A stretch of DNA of 64,000 nucleotides from Sphingomonas ginsenosidimutans (GCF_002374835.1 NZ_NWVD01000005.1:123301-187300); one strand, 5' to 3'. Counted from the first letter of the stretch, positions 1-11,548 are shown. Made by a program: numbers and translations. The notes: generated by a model not told the origin, from the letters alone.

Positions 1-353
1 ACTGCCCGGATGTCGAGGCGTGCGTTGCCGCCACCCCGGCGTTCCGCTGGCTGGCGGCCAACGCGCCGCGCTACGGCTTCGAAATGTCCTTCCCCGCGGG
101 CAACCGGCAGGGGGTGAAATGGGAGCCGTGGCACTGGCGATGGGTCGGCGCGACCGGGGCCACCCCGGCGGCGCAGCGCGCGCGGCTGCTGTTTGCGCGG
201 GCGCGCCGCGACTTTCCCGCCAACCCGGCGGTGCCGCCCGACGTGGTGGTGATCGGCCATGTCGATGCGCCGCCGGTCTATCTGGGCGCCTATCCGCCGC
301 CAGACTGTCGCAAGGGCAAGTGCCGGATGCCGCGTCCGGCACGGCGCCGATAG
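1..353 (+). CDS. VanY/M15-type D-alanyl-D-alanine carboxypeptidase, 3' end only
   Basis: The frame is open from the left edge (first full codon at 3) to TAG at 351. The protein trims the terminal D-Ala of peptidoglycan stem peptides if it follows the M15B family. What supports this is the motif WEPWHWRW near residue 40 of the visible part, which carries the catalytic Glu and the last zinc-binding His of VanY-type enzymes, preceded by the typical GFEMSFP segment. The upstream SxHxxGxAxD zinc motif lies outside the window. After the motif comes an unusual tail of about 70 residues with a Cys pair and basic end. The neighbour wrbA is convergent. Confidence 0.75.
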   Translation, partial: CPDVEACVAATPAFRWLAANAPRYGFEMSFPAGNRQGVKWEPWHWRWVGATGATPAAQRARLLFARARRDFPANPAVPPDVVVIGHVDAPPVYLGAYPPPDCRKGKCRMPRPARRR

Positions 354-354
354 C

Positions 355-389
355 GCGTATCGCCCCGGCGCGCTGCCGGGGCGATACGC
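355..389. terminator. 15-bp stem between convergent genes
   Basis: GCGTATCGCCCCGGC at 355-369 pairs perfectly with 375-389 across a 5-nt loop. It starts one base after the stop codon of the carboxypeptidase gene and ends seven bases before the stop codon of wrbA. There is no T tract on either strand, so it may act as a bidirectional RNA 3' end stabiliser or terminator. Confidence 0.7.
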
Positions 390-396
390 AGCATCA

Positions 397-999
397 TCAG
401 CCGAACAGCTTCGCCGCCGTCTCGGCAATACGCTTGCCCTGATGGCGCGCGCCGTCCAGATCGACCTGGCTGGGCTGGCGGCTGCCGTCGCCGTCGGCGA
501 GCGTGCTGGCGCCATAGGGGGTGCCGCCATGCACTTCCTTGACGCCCATCTGCCCCTGGAAGCCATAGTCCAGTCCGACGATCGCCATGCCGTGATGCAG
601 CAGGTTGGTGATGATCGAGAACAATGTCGTCTCCTGCCCGCCGTGCTGGCTGGCGGTAGAGGTGAATGCACCGCCGACCTTGCCGATCAGCGCGCCGCGC
701 ATCCACACGCCGCCGGTGGTGTCCCAGAAGGCCGCCATCTGGCTGGGCATCCGGCCATAACGGGTCGGCGCGCCGACGATGATCGCGTCGTAGTTCGCCA
801 GCGCGTCCGGCCCCTCGATCAGCGGGTGGGCGGTGTCGGTCTTGAACCCGGCGGCCTTCACGACCTCGTCCGGGGCGGTTTCGGCGACACGGCGGATCTC
901 CACTTCGGCGCCACCGGCGCGCGCGCCCTCGGCGACGGCATCGGCCATCTTCTCGATATGCCCGTAGGAGGAATAATAAAGCACCAGGACCTTGGCCAT
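397..999 (-). CDS. wrbA: NAD(P)H:quinone oxidoreductase WrbA
   Basis: This is a 200-aa flavodoxin-fold protein that reduces quinones by two electrons using FMN and NAD(P)H, protecting against redox cycling in the cytoplasm. Visible marks are the FMN phosphate loop [12 protein letters not shown] near residue 8, [13 protein letters not shown] near 80, the WrbA signature [12 protein letters not shown] near 116, and the C-terminal GGTPYGAST. Length equals the family norm. The ATG at 999 was chosen because AAGGAG lies 7-12 bases upstream and the flavodoxin fold starts right after it; the frame stays open far upstream but without homology. It is divergent from a LysR gene, which probably regulates it. 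Confidence 0.93.
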   Translation of the reverse strand: MAKVLVLYYSSYGHIEKMADAVAEGARAGGAEVEIRRVAETAPDEVVKAAGFKTDTAHPLIEGPDALANYDAIIVGAPTRYGRMPSQMAAFWDTTGGVWMRGALIGKVGGAFTSTASQHGGQETTLFSIITNLLHHGMAIVGLDYGFQGQMGVKEVHGGTPYGASTLADGDGSRQPSQVDLDGARHQGKRIAETAAKLFG

Positions 1000-1086
1000 G
1001 AACGGCTCCTTTTCGATGGGTGGGGACGAAAAAAACGTGTGGCGCGAACCTAGGTGTGCGGCCGGCGCGCGAAAACGTGAACGATT

Positions 1087-1101
1087 GAAACGGATCGTTT
1101 C
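1087..1101. promoter_or_regulatory. palindrome between wrbA and LysR gene
   Basis: GAAACG-GAT-CGTTTC is a perfect 6-bp inverted repeat 19 bases before the LysR start and 88 bases before the wrbA start. An overlapping repeat AACGAT (1080-1085) / ATCGTT (1094-1099) extends it. Position in a divergent promoter region suits an operator for the LysR protein, but binding is inferred. Confidence 0.45.
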
Positions 1102-1119
1102 GCCCGATAGACGTTTCGC

Positions 1120-2007
1120 ATGAGGCTCCCCGACCTGGAGGCATGGGCAATCTTCGCCGCGGTGGCGGAGCACCGCTCGTTCAGCGGCGCGGCAGAGGCG
1201 ATCGGGTTGAGCAAGGCCACCGTCTCCAAGGGCGTGTCGCGGCTGGAAGCGCATCTGGGCCTGTCGCTGTTCCATCGCACCTCGCGGCGGCTTGCACTGA
1301 CCGAGGCGGGACGCCCGCTTGCCGACCATGCCGCGCGGATCGTGGCGGAGGCGCAGGCCGCCGAGGAGGCCGCGCGGCAGGGCGCCAGCGCGCCGGCCGG
1401 GCGCGTCCGGGTGGCGGCACCGATGAGTTTCGGGTTGCAGAACGTCGCGCCGGTCATCGCCGATTTCCTGGCGGAACACCCCGCGATCGAGATCGAGCTG
1501 CACCTGTCCGACGCGCGCGTCGATATCGTGGCGGAGGGGTTCGACATCGCGCTGCGCATCGCCGACCTGCCCGACAGCAGCCTGCGCGCGCGGCGGCTGT
1601 GCGGCATCGCGGGGCATCTGGTCGCCGCGCCCGCCTATCTCGCGCGGCACGGCACGCCGACGCATCCGTCGCAACTCGGCGAGCATCGGCTGCTGGGCTA
1701 TACCAACCTGTCCGGTCCGTGGCGCTTCCGCTCGCGCGACGGTGCCGATGTGTCGGTCAAGGCGCACGGGCCGCTGCAGTCGAACAACGGCACCGCCCTG
1801 TTGCCCGCGCTGCTCGCCGGGCTGGGGATCGCGCGGCTGCCCGCCTTCATCCTGGGCGATGCGCTGACGTCGGGGCAGGTGGTGGAGATCCTGCCCGACT
1901 GGGCGCCCGCGCCGACCGCGCTCCATCTGCTCACCCCGCCCAGCGCGCTGCGCCCGGCGCGGGTCGAGGCGCTGATCGCGTTCCTGTCGGCGCGGCTCAA
2001 GGATTGA
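1120..2007 (+). CDS. LysR-family transcriptional regulator
   Basis: A 295-aa DNA-binding regulator. Residues 6-65 form the winged helix-turn-helix typical of LysR proteins ([20 protein letters not shown], then a wing ending [13 protein letters not shown]). Residues about 91-293 form the two-lobed effector-binding domain. It belongs to the type often found divergent from quinone reductases and dehydrogenases, and it is divergent from wrbA with about 120 bases between starts, so wrbA is the likely target. The effector cannot be read from sequence. Confidence 0.88.
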   Translation: MRLPDLEAWAIFAAVAEHRSFSGAAEAIGLSKATVSKGVSRLEAHLGLSLFHRTSRRLALTEAGRPLADHAARIVAEAQAAEEAARQGASAPAGRVRVAAPMSFGLQNVAPVIADFLAEHPAIEIELHLSDARVDIVAEGFDIALRIADLPDSSLRARRLCGIAGHLVAAPAYLARHGTPTHPSQLGEHRLLGYTNLSGPWRFRSRDGADVSVKAHGPLQSNNGTALLPALLAGLGIARLPAFILGDALTSGQVVEILPDWAPAPTALHLLTPPSALRPARVEALIAFLSARLKD

Positions 2008-2076
2008 CCCCCAAAGGTGCTGGCGTACCGGCGGCGGCTGCGCCATCGTGCCGGCACATCAAGGGGAATTCAGGGA

Positions 2077-3366
2077 ATGACGATGGTGAAGTGGGCGTGG
2101 CCGGTTGTGGCCGCGATGGCGGCGTCGGTGGCGTTGCCGGCGATGGCCGCACCGGCGCAGAAGGCGCCGGAGACGGTGGTGGTGACGGCGGCGCGGATGC
2201 TCGACGTGCAGAGCGGGCGGATGGTCGACCGCCCGGTGGTGACGGTCGTCGACGGAAAGGTCACCGCGGTCGTGTCCGGCGGCGCGGTGCCCGCGGGGGC
2301 GAAGCGCATCGACCTTGGCGATGCGACGATCGTGCCGGGGCTGATCGACATGCACGTCCACCTGACCAGCCTGGCGGAGGTCGGCGGCTATCAGGCGCTG
2401 AAATATACCGACAGCTTCTGGGGCGCGGTGGGCGTCGCCAATGCGGCGAAGACGCTGCGCGCGGGCTTCACCACGGTGCGCAACGTCGGTTCATCCGACT
2501 TCCAGGACGTCGGTCTGCGCGAGGCGATCGACGGCGGCTGGGTGATTGGCCCGCGGATCGTCGCCGCCGGCTATGCGATCGGCGCGACCGGCGGGCATTG
2601 CGACGACAATGCGCTGCCGCCTTCCTATGACAAGAAGCTGCCCTCGGTGGTCAACTCGCCCGAGGAAGCGCGCGCCAAGGTCCGCTGGCTGCACAAATAC
2701 GGCGCCGAGGTCATCAAGATCTGCGCGACCGGCGGGGTCTTCTCGCTGGGCGATTCGGTCGGCGGGCAGCAGCTGAGCCTCGAAGAGATGAAGGCGATCG
2801 CCGACGAGGCGCACATGCTCCACCTGAAGGTCGCCGCGCACGCGCATGGCGACGAGGGGATCAAGACCGCGATCCTCGCCGGGATCGACACGATCGAGCA
2901 CGTCAGCCTCGCCTCGGACGAGGCGATCCGCCTCGCGATTGAGCGCAAGACGTGGTTCGACATGGATATCTACAACGACGACTATATCCTGGCGACCGGC
3001 ACCGCGAACGGGACCGAGCAGGAAAGCCTCGACAAGGAACGGATGATCGGCCTCAAGCAGCGCCAGACGTTCCAGCGCGCGGTCCGCGCCGGGGTGAAGA
3101 TGGCGTTCGCGACCGATGCCGGCGTCTATCCGCACGGCGACAATGCCAAGCAGTTCGCCAAGATGGTCGAATGGGGGATGACCCCGTTGCAGGCGATCCG
3201 CGCCGCGACGGTGAGCGCGGCGGAGGCGCTGGGCCGCGACGACGTCGGCGAGATCGCGCCCGGCCGCTGGGCGGACATGGTCGCGGTGTCGGGTGATCCG
3301 ACCGCCGACGTGCGCGTGCTGGAACATCCGGTCGCGGTGGTGAAGGGCGGAGTGCGCGTCGATTGA
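2077..3366 (+). CDS. secreted metal-dependent amidohydrolase
   Basis: A 429-aa amidohydrolase-superfamily enzyme of the imidazolonepropionase-like group; relatives cleave Xaa-Pro dipeptides or N-acyl amino acids, so the substrate is uncertain. A signal peptide (residues 1-25, ending AMA) places it in the periplasm. Metal-binding marks are the DMHVHL pair (His93, His95), the metal-bridging Lys in VIKICATGG, AAHAHG, IEHVS and the late Asp in FATDAG. ATG 2077 follows AAGGGGAATTCAGGGA; ATG 2083 is an alternative. It lies 69 bases after the LysR gene with its own ribosome site. Confidence 0.85.
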   Translation: MTMVKWAWPVVAAMAASVALPAMAAPAQKAPETVVVTAARMLDVQSGRMVDRPVVTVVDGKVTAVVSGGAVPAGAKRIDLGDATIVPGLIDMHVHLTSLAEVGGYQALKYTDSFWGAVGVANAAKTLRAGFTTVRNVGSSDFQDVGLREAIDGGWVIGPRIVAAGYAIGATGGHCDDNALPPSYDKKLPSVVNSPEEARAKVRWLHKYGAEVIKICATGGVFSLGDSVGGQQLSLEEMKAIADEAHMLHLKVAAHAHGDEGIKTAILAGIDTIEHVSLASDEAIRLAIERKTWFDMDIYNDDYILATGTANGTEQESLDKERMIGLKQRQTFQRAVRAGVKMAFATDAGVYPHGDNAKQFAKMVEWGMTPLQAIRAATVSAAEALGRDDVGEIAPGRWADMVAVSGDPTADVRVLEHPVAVVKGGVRVD

Positions 3367-3393
3367 TCCGCAGCGTCGCCGCCGGCCGTGCGA

Positions 3394-3422
3394 TTGACGC
3401 GGCCGGCGGCGATGCGTATAGG
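3394..3422 (+). promoter_or_regulatory. promoter of the str operon (rpsL)
   Basis: TTGACG at 3394-3399, a 17-base spacer and TATAGG at 3417-3422 match the housekeeping sigma consensus well. It is the best promoter in the 219-base spacer before rpsL and leaves a leader of about 155 bases. Confidence 0.65.
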
Positions 3423-3585
3423 CCCGCCGGTTCGCGTCGCGGGGTGACTCGCGCACGGACAGCTTGAACATTGCTGGATGCATTGAGGGCCGCGGCGACC
3501 GGTGACGGGCGCCCATGGTCCTTTTCGTATTCCAAGTAGCTGTGATGGCTCCAGCAAAGTAACCTAGATAGAGGTGAAGGCTTCA

Positions 3586-3957
3586 ATGCCAACGATCAAC
3601 CAGCTGGTCCGCAAGGGCCGCGAGCCGCAGAAGGCCAAGTCCAAGGTCCCTGCGATGGAGCAGAACCCGCAGAAGCGCGGCGTCTGCACCCGTGTCTACA
3701 CCACGACCCCGAAGAAGCCGAACTCGGCGCTGCGCAAGGTGGCCAAGGTCCGCCTGACGAACCAGCGCGAAGTCATCAGCTACATCCCGGGCGAGGGCCA
3801 CAACCTGCAGGAGCACTCGGTGGTGCTGATCCGCGGCGGCCGTGTGCGCGACCTTCCGGGCGTGCGCTACCACGTGCTGCGCGGCGTGCTCGACACGCAG
3901 GGCGTGAAGGACCGCAAGCAGAGCCGTTCGAAGTACGGCGCGAAGCGTCCCAAGTAA
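3586..3957 (+). CDS. rpsL: 30S ribosomal protein S12
   Basis: A 123-aa protein of the decoding centre. The conserved [19 protein letters not shown] segment holds Lys43, and [16 protein letters not shown] holds position 88, which is Arg (codon CGC at 3847-3849) where Escherichia coli has Lys. The ATG at 3586 starts MPTINQL, the universal S12 N-terminus; an in-frame ATG four codons earlier is excluded by this and by the GAGGTGAAGG ribosome site at 3571-3580. First gene of the str operon rpsL-rpsG-fusA-tuf. Confidence 0.98.
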   Translation: MPTINQLVRKGREPQKAKSKVPAMEQNPQKRGVCTRVYTTTPKKPNSALRKVAKVRLTNQREVISYIPGEGHNLQEHSVVLIRGGRVRDLPGVRYHVLRGVLDTQGVKDRKQSRSKYGAKRPK

Positions 3958-3966
3958 GCCACGCAC

Positions 3967-4045
3967 GTCGCTCCGGCGAAGGCTGGAGCCTCTTGGTTTA
4001 TGATCCGCTCTTCGCCGGAAGATCCCAGCCTTCGCCGGGATCACG
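3967..4045. repeat. paired REP-like palindromes between rpsL and rpsG
   Basis: Two related imperfect palindromes in opposite orientation: GTCGCTCCGGCGAAGGCTGG (3968-3987) and the reverse of GTGATCCCGGCGAAGGCTGG, seen as 4021-4045. The same core recurs near 9877, 9931, 24916, 56109, 56165, 60632 and 60690. They look like the intergenic REP/BIME family common in sphingomonads. Confidence 0.7.
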
Positions 4046-4076
4046 TGAGTGGCGGTTGATCTAGAAGGAAATTCAC

Positions 4077-4547
4077 ATGGCGCGTCGTCGTCGTCCCGAA
4101 AAGCGGGAAATCCTGCCTGATCCCGTGTATGGGGATGAGGTTCTGTCCAAGTTCATGAATTCGGTGATGCTGGACGGCAAGAAGTCCGTCGCCGAAGGCA
4201 TCGTCTATTCGGCGCTCAACACCGTCGAGACCCGCGCCAAGCGCGAGCCGCTGGGCGTGTTCCACGACGCGCTGAACAACATCAAGCCGGGCATCGAGGT
4301 CCGTTCGCGCCGCGTCGGCGGTGCGACCTACCAGGTGCCGGTCGAGGTTCGCCCGGAGCGCGCACAGGCGCTGGCGATCCGCTGGCTGATCACCGCGGCG
4401 CGCAGCCGCAGCGAGAACACGATGTCGGCGCGCCTGTCGGGCGAGCTGCTCGATGCGTCGAACAACCGCGGCAACGCGGTGAAGAAGCGCGAGGACACGC
4501 ACCGCATGGCGGAAGCGAACCGCGCCTTCTCGCACTACCGCTGGTAA
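4077..4547 (+). CDS. rpsG: 30S ribosomal protein S7
   Basis: A 156-aa primary binder of the 3' major domain of 16S rRNA, part of the 30S head. The N-terminal [19 protein letters not shown], the [15 protein letters not shown] region and [10 protein letters not shown] match S7 throughout and the length is normal. AGAAGGAA sits just before the ATG. It follows rpsL after a 119-base spacer that holds a REP pair. Confidence 0.98.
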   Translation: MARRRRPEKREILPDPVYGDEVLSKFMNSVMLDGKKSVAEGIVYSALNTVETRAKREPLGVFHDALNNIKPGIEVRSRRVGGATYQVPVEVRPERAQALAIRWLITAARSRSENTMSARLSGELLDASNNRGNAVKKREDTHRMAEANRAFSHYRW

Positions 4548-4602
4548 CACCGGCGATGCGGACGCTGCCTGTCTTGGAAGCGTCTCATATCTGACCTATA
4601 TC

Positions 4603-4634
4603 GTGGGGAGCCGGCCGAGTGCTGAGCTCCCCAC
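4603..4634 (+). promoter_or_regulatory. hairpin in the fusA leader
   Basis: GTGGGGAGC (4603-4611) pairs with GCTCCCCAC (4626-4634) across 14 bases, ending 18 bases before the fusA start and 6 bases before its AAGGAAG ribosome site. No T run follows. It may modulate fusA translation; this is inference. Confidence 0.4.
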
Positions 4635-4652
4635 ATCGCTAAGGAAGCCCCC

Positions 4653-6746
<2,094 letters not shown>

Positions 6747-6795
6747 TCGCACGGCTCCCGGCTTGCCGGGGGCCGAGACGATGCGAGCCGGCCGG

Positions 6796-6842
6796 CCTCG
6801 GGCTTGCCCGAGGTTTGACGACGCGGGATTTACTCCCGCGTC
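6796..6842 (+). promoter_or_regulatory. two tandem hairpins between fusA and tuf
   Basis: CCTCGGGC-TT-GCCCGAGG (6796-6813) is followed at once by GACGCGGGA-TTTAC-TCCCGCGTC (6820-6842). Both are perfect. No T run follows either. They lie upstream of the tuf promoter and could end or stabilise the fusA transcript. Confidence 0.45.
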
Positions 6843-6867
6843 GGCCCCCGCCGGGAAGGGCAGGGGT

Positions 6868-6896
6868 TTGCACAACGGTTAAACACTCGCTATGGG
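6868..6896 (+). promoter_or_regulatory. promoter of tuf
   Basis: TTGCAC (6868-6873), 17 bases, TATGGG (6891-6896), 57 bases before the tuf start. It allows EF-Tu to be made independently of the rest of the str operon, as known in many bacteria. Confidence 0.55.
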
Positions 6897-6952
6897 GCCG
6901 CGTTCTGGCGCGGCTCCGTTCGCGAAGACGAATCCAATAAGGTAGGGAAACA

Positions 6953-8149
<1,197 letters not shown>

Positions 8150-8177
8150 TCGCGCCCCGTCAGGGGTTCGATGAAGG

Positions 8178-8215
8178 AAAAGGCCCGGTTTCCCCGCGGG
8201 GAGACCGGGCCTTTT
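8178..8215. terminator. intrinsic terminator after tuf
   Basis: AAAAGGCCCGGT (8178-8189) pairs perfectly with ACCGGGCCTTTT (8204-8215); the 14-base loop contains the self-complementary CCCCGCGGGG. The T-rich 3' arm follows. It lies between tuf and the convergent pstS-like gene and can serve both strands. Confidence 0.88.
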
Positions 8216-8261
8216 CGTTGTCGGATCGCCGGGGCGCGGCGACCGCGCTGCGCTCGTTCGA

Positions 8262-9281
8262 TCAGGGCAACGCGGCTGGCTCCACCGGGAAGCCGCCCTC
8301 GATCGTCCGGCGCGCGCGCGCCGCGGCCTTCTCCGACAGCGGGATCAATCCGGCCCTGGCCAGCGGGCCGTTGGCGGCGGCCATGTCGAGGTACAGGTTC
8401 AGGAATGTCTTGATCGCAGGCTTCTTCTCCATGTGCGCCTTCTTGACGTACAGATAGAGTTGCCGGACGCCGGGATAGGTGCCGTTGGCAATCGTCGTCG
8501 CATCGGGAGCGACCCCGCCGATCGGTACCGCGCGAAGCTGCGCGAGGTTGCGCTCGAGATAGGAATAGCCGAAAACCCCCAGCGCCTTCGGATCCCTCTC
8601 CAGCGCGGTGACGATCGCATTGTCGTCCTCTCCTTCGCTGACGAACGCGCCATCGTTGCGAAGCCGGCTGCATGTCATGTCGAACTTGGCGGGATCGCCG
8701 CTGGTGCGCAGCGTCTGCGCCTCGGGCATCGCGACCAGGCAACCCGGTTCGATCAACAAGGTGACGAACGCGGCGCGCGTTCCGCTCGATTCGGGTGGCC
8801 CAAGAACCTTGATCGGCAGCGCGGGAAGCGCCGGATTGACGTCTCGCCACGTCCTGGCGCTGTTGGGCTTGCCCATCGGGTTGGCGGCGAGCGCCAGATA
8901 CAGGTCCTTCGTGGTCACCGCCAGTTTCGGCCCGCTCTTGGCCTCCGCCACCGCGATGCCGTCAAGTCCGATCGGAATTTCCAGGACGTCGCCGACCTTA
9001 TTGGCGGTGCAGGCGGCCAGGTCGTCGCGCGTGATCCGCCGCGATGCGTCGAGCAGGTCGGGCGCCCCCGGACCGGCGCAGAACGTCTTCATGCCGGCGA
9101 TCGTGCCGGCGGACTGGACCAGCGGGTGAACGTTGCCGTCCTTGCCTGCGAAACTGTCCGCCACCGCGGCGGTGAACGGATAGACGGTCGACGAACCGGT
9201 GATCCGGATCGGCGCGGGCTTCTCGCTGCATGCGGCCAGCACGCAAGAGGTCGCGAGTAACGAGGCGATGGTCTTCTTCAT
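8262..9281 (-). CDS. PstS-like phosphate-binding lipoprotein
   Basis: A 339-aa solute-binding protein of the PstS family, which feeds phosphate to the PstCAB importer. Residues 1-18 form a lipoprotein signal with lipobox VLAAC. The mature start ITGSSTVYPFTAAVADSF is the typical phosphate-loop of PstS, and PPESSGTRAAF near residue 162 is a second phosphate-binding segment; the C-terminal IKTFLNLYLDMA also fits. GGAGGGGG lies before ATG 9281. There is no pstCAB beside it: it stands alone, on the opposite strand, inside the ribosomal gene cluster. A possible Pho box lies upstream. Confidence 0.85.
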   Translation of the reverse strand: MKKTIASLLATSCVLAACSEKPAPIRITGSSTVYPFTAAVADSFAGKDGNVHPLVQSAGTIAGMKTFCAGPGAPDLLDASRRITRDDLAACTANKVGDVLEIPIGLDGIAVAEAKSGPKLAVTTKDLYLALAANPMGKPNSARTWRDVNPALPALPIKVLGPPESSGTRAAFVTLLIEPGCLVAMPEAQTLRTSGDPAKFDMTCSRLRNDGAFVSEGEDDNAIVTALERDPKALGVFGYSYLERNLAQLRAVPIGGVAPDATTIANGTYPGVRQLYLYVKKAHMEKKPAIKTFLNLYLDMAAANGPLARAGLIPLSEKAAARARRTIEGGFPVEPAALP

Positions 9282-9350
9282 GAACCCCCTCCATCAGGAT
9301 GCCGCACACACCGTCTGGTATCTGCCGGCGGCCGATCATTGCCGGGGGGC

Positions 9351-9368
9351 ATGACCGGCGTATGACCT
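9351..9368 (-). promoter_or_regulatory. possible Pho box upstream of pstS-like gene
   Basis: Read on the minus strand, AGGTCAT and CGGTCAT are direct repeats with a 4-base spacer (11-bp period), the arrangement of a PhoB site (two CTGTCAT-like heptamers 4 apart). It lies 70 bases upstream of the start codon. Binding by PhoB is inferred. Confidence 0.45.
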
Positions 9369-9478
9369 GTCTCCATCGCGGGGATGCCCCGCGAGCGTGC
9401 GCAAAAATACGATCAGGGGGCGTTGCCTTTTGCCGGGCGCTCCCTTAAGGGGCCGCCTTCGCCTTTTACGAGGCCAGT

Positions 9479-9506
9479 AAGAGCCGTGGCAACACGGCCC
9501 GCTCTT
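9479..9506 (+). promoter_or_regulatory. leader hairpin before rpsJ
   Basis: GCCGTG-GCAA-CACGGC (9483-9498) is extended by AAGA (9479-9482) pairing with TCTT (9503-9506). It ends 17 bases before the rpsJ start. It may be an S10-operon leader structure; the regulator is unknown. Confidence 0.35.
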
Positions 9507-9523
9507 TCGCATTGGTAGGGACT

Positions 9524-9832
9524 ATGGACAGCAACATCCGCATCCGCCTGAAGGCGTTCGATCATCGCGTGCTCGATCAGGCGACCGGCGACATCGCCGA
9601 CACCGCGCGTCGCACCGGCGCGCTCATCCGTGGTCCCATCCCGCTCCCGACCCGTATCGAGAAGTTCACGGTCAACCGTGGGCCGCACATCGACAAGAAG
9701 AGCCGCGAGCAGTTCGAGGTCCGCACCTACAAGCGGATGCTCGACATCGTCCAGCCGACCCCGCAGACCGTCGACGCGCTGATGAAGCTCGACCTGGCGG
9801 CCGGTGTTGACGTCGAGATCAAGCTGGCGTAA
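9524..9832 (+). CDS. rpsJ: 30S ribosomal protein S10
   Basis: A 102-aa protein of the 30S head that also works with NusB in antitermination. [35 protein letters not shown] and the C-terminal [12 protein letters not shown] are family hallmarks. ATG 9524 was chosen over an in-frame ATG at 9512 because it gives the standard N-terminus and GGTAGGG lies just before it. It opens the S10 operon, but is followed by an unusually long 363-base spacer before rplC. Confidence 0.98.
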   Translation: MDSNIRIRLKAFDHRVLDQATGDIADTARRTGALIRGPIPLPTRIEKFTVNRGPHIDKKSREQFEVRTYKRMLDIVQPTPQTVDALMKLDLAAGVDVEIKLA

Positions 9833-10195
9833 GCGCGCTGCTTCTCGCGAGGGGTGAGTCTTGTCATCCTCCTCGCGTCATCCCGGCGCAGGCCGGGATC
9901 TTTATGGGGAGGGCGGCACGCCGCCTCCATGAGATGCCAGCCTTCGCTGGCATGACGACATGATGAGATACCGCCGGCGCTTCTCGAAGCGTCGGGACAG
10001 CGTCTCCCGTCTGCCTTCCCTCTCGGGGAGGGCGCCCAGCCCGGGACGGGGGCACGCTTCGTTATTCCGGGCCGGGACCGATCGGTGGCGCAGGCCGCCG
10101 GTCACAAGCACCCATGGGATGGGCCTGTGGGTGCCTCTGTCACGGTTTTCGCGGGGGCTTTGCCACCGCGGGGGCCATTAGAGGAGCACGAGGTC
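9833..10195 (+). other. 363-base spacer between rpsJ and rplC
   Basis: No convincing gene. It holds a REP-like pair (9877-9959) and, nearer rplC, a hairpin CACCCA (10109-10114) / TGGGTG (10128-10133) within the rplC leader. An open frame runs into rplC from 10085, but it lacks homology and S3-type spacing; rplC's own start at 10196 has the ribosome site. Confidence 0.5.
9877..9959. repeat. paired REP-like palindromes
   Basis: The unit beginning GTCATCCCGGCGCAGG (9877-9900) faces an inverted second unit containing ATGCCAGCCTTCGCTGGCAT (9934-9953). Between them is a small palindrome GGCGG-CACG-CCGCC. Same family as the element between rpsL and rpsG. Confidence 0.8.
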
Positions 10196-10930
10196 ATGCG
10201 TACTGGCGTGATCGCGAAGAAGATGGGGATGACCCGCCTGTTCCAGGACGACGGCCGCCATGTGCCGGTCACCGTCCTGCAGATCGAGGCGCTTCAGGTC
10301 GTCGCCCGCCGCGAGAAAGACCGCGACGGCTATACCGCCGTCCAGCTTGGCGCCGGTGTCGCCAAGGCAAAGAACGTCGCCAAGCCGCAGCGCGGCCATT
10401 TCGGCAAGGCCGAAGTGGAGCCGAAGGCGATCGTCCACGAATTCCGCGTGAGCGAGGACAATCTCCTCGACGTCGGCGCGGAGCTGTCGGCCGATCACTA
10501 TGTCGCCGGCCAGCTGGTCGACATCCAGGGCCGTACCCAGGGTAAGGGCTTTGCCGGCGCGATGAAGCGCTGGAACTTCGGCGGTCTGCGCGCCACGCAC
10601 GGCGTGTCGGTCAGCCACCGTTCGCACGGTTCGACGGGTAACCGCCAGGATCCGGGTCGCGTCTTCAAGAACAAGAAGATGGCCGGCCACATGGGCGACA
10701 AGAACCGCACGCAGCAGAACCTCGAGATCGTCGGCACCGACGTCGAGCGCGGCCTGATCTTCGTCAAGGGCTCGGTGCCCGGATCGAAGGGCGGCTGGCT
10801 GTTCGTCAAGGACGCCGTCAAGCATCCGCGCCACGACAGCGCGCCGTTCCCGGCGTCGATCAAGTCGGCGGCCAACAACAATTCCGTTTCCGAGCCTGCC
10901 CCGGAAGCCGCCGAGAGCCAGGAGGGCTAA
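10196..10930 (+). CDS. rplC: 50S ribosomal protein L3
   Basis: A 244-aa early-assembly protein that reaches the peptidyl-transferase centre. [16 protein letters not shown] is the L3 N-terminus, and the central [13 protein letters not shown] and [22 protein letters not shown] segments form the long loop near the catalytic centre. GAGGAG lies before ATG 10196. The last 25 residues (Ser, Glu, Ala-rich) are an extra acidic tail beyond the usual core. Confidence 0.97.
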   Translation: MRTGVIAKKMGMTRLFQDDGRHVPVTVLQIEALQVVARREKDRDGYTAVQLGAGVAKAKNVAKPQRGHFGKAEVEPKAIVHEFRVSEDNLLDVGAELSADHYVAGQLVDIQGRTQGKGFAGAMKRWNFGGLRATHGVSVSHRSHGSTGNRQDPGRVFKNKKMAGHMGDKNRTQQNLEIVGTDVERGLIFVKGSVPGSKGGWLFVKDAVKHPRHDSAPFPASIKSAANNNSVSEPAPEAAESQEG

Positions 10931-10933
10931 GCA

Positions 10934-11548
10934 GTGAAGGTCAAGGTTTCTTCCTTCGCCGGCACCGCCGGGGCGGATATCGAGCTCAACGACGAGGTCT
11001 TCGGCCTCGAGCCGCGCGCCGACATCCTGCACCGTGTCGTGACCTGGCAGCTCGAGAAGCGTCGCGCCACCGCGCGCGGCACCCGCGAGCGTGCGGACGT
11101 CGCCCGTTCCGGCAAGAAGCTGGGTCGCCAGAAGGGCGGCGGCGTCGCCCGTCACGGCGATCGTCGTGCTCCCGTCTTCATCGGCGGCGGCAAGGCGCAT
11201 GGCGCGCGCGTTCGTGACTTCAACCCGTCGCTGAACAAGAAGGTTCGCGCGCTGGGTCTGAAGATGGCGCTTAGCAGCCACGCCAAGGCCGGCTCGCTGA
11301 TCGTCCTGGAAGGTTTCGAGGTCGCCAAGACCAAGGAGCTGAAGGGGCATTTCGCGACGCTGAACACGGGCAAGCGCACGCTGGTCATCGACGGCGAGGC
11401 GGCCGAAGGCTTCCGCGCCGGCCGCAACCTGCCGGGCGTGGACCTGCTGCCGGCCGTGGGCGCCAACGTCTACGACATCATCAAGGCTGATACGCTGGTG
11501 CTGACGCGCGCCGCGGTCGAGAAGCTGGAGGCGCGCTTCAATGGCTAA
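10934..11548 (+). CDS. rplD: 50S ribosomal protein L4
   Basis: A 204-aa protein lining the exit tunnel. The Gly/Arg-rich loop ([20 protein letters not shown]) is the tunnel extension; [17 protein letters not shown] follows. It starts with GTG at 10934, three bases after rplC, with GGAGGG upstream. In enterobacteria L4 represses its own S10 operon; whether it does so here is not visible. Its 3' end overlaps rplW by 8 bases. Confidence 0.97.
   Translation: MKVKVSSFAGTAGADIELNDEVFGLEPRADILHRVVTWQLEKRRATARGTRERADVARSGKKLGRQKGGGVARHGDRRAPVFIGGGKAHGARVRDFNPSLNKKVRALGLKMALSSHAKAGSLIVLEGFEVAKTKELKGHFATLNTGKRTLVIDGEAAEGFRAGRNLPGVDLLPAVGANVYDIIKADTLVLTRAAVEKLEARFNG

Noticed and set aside
9423..9450. 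Promoter TTGCCT-N16-TTAAGG before rpsJ
   Set aside because: The -10 box and spacing are poor; a promoter must exist in this divergent region but this one is not convincing.
10085..10195. Possible longer L3 with 37 extra N-terminal residues
   Set aside because: The extra part has no similarity to L3; the ATG at 10196 has a good ribosome site and the standard N-terminus.
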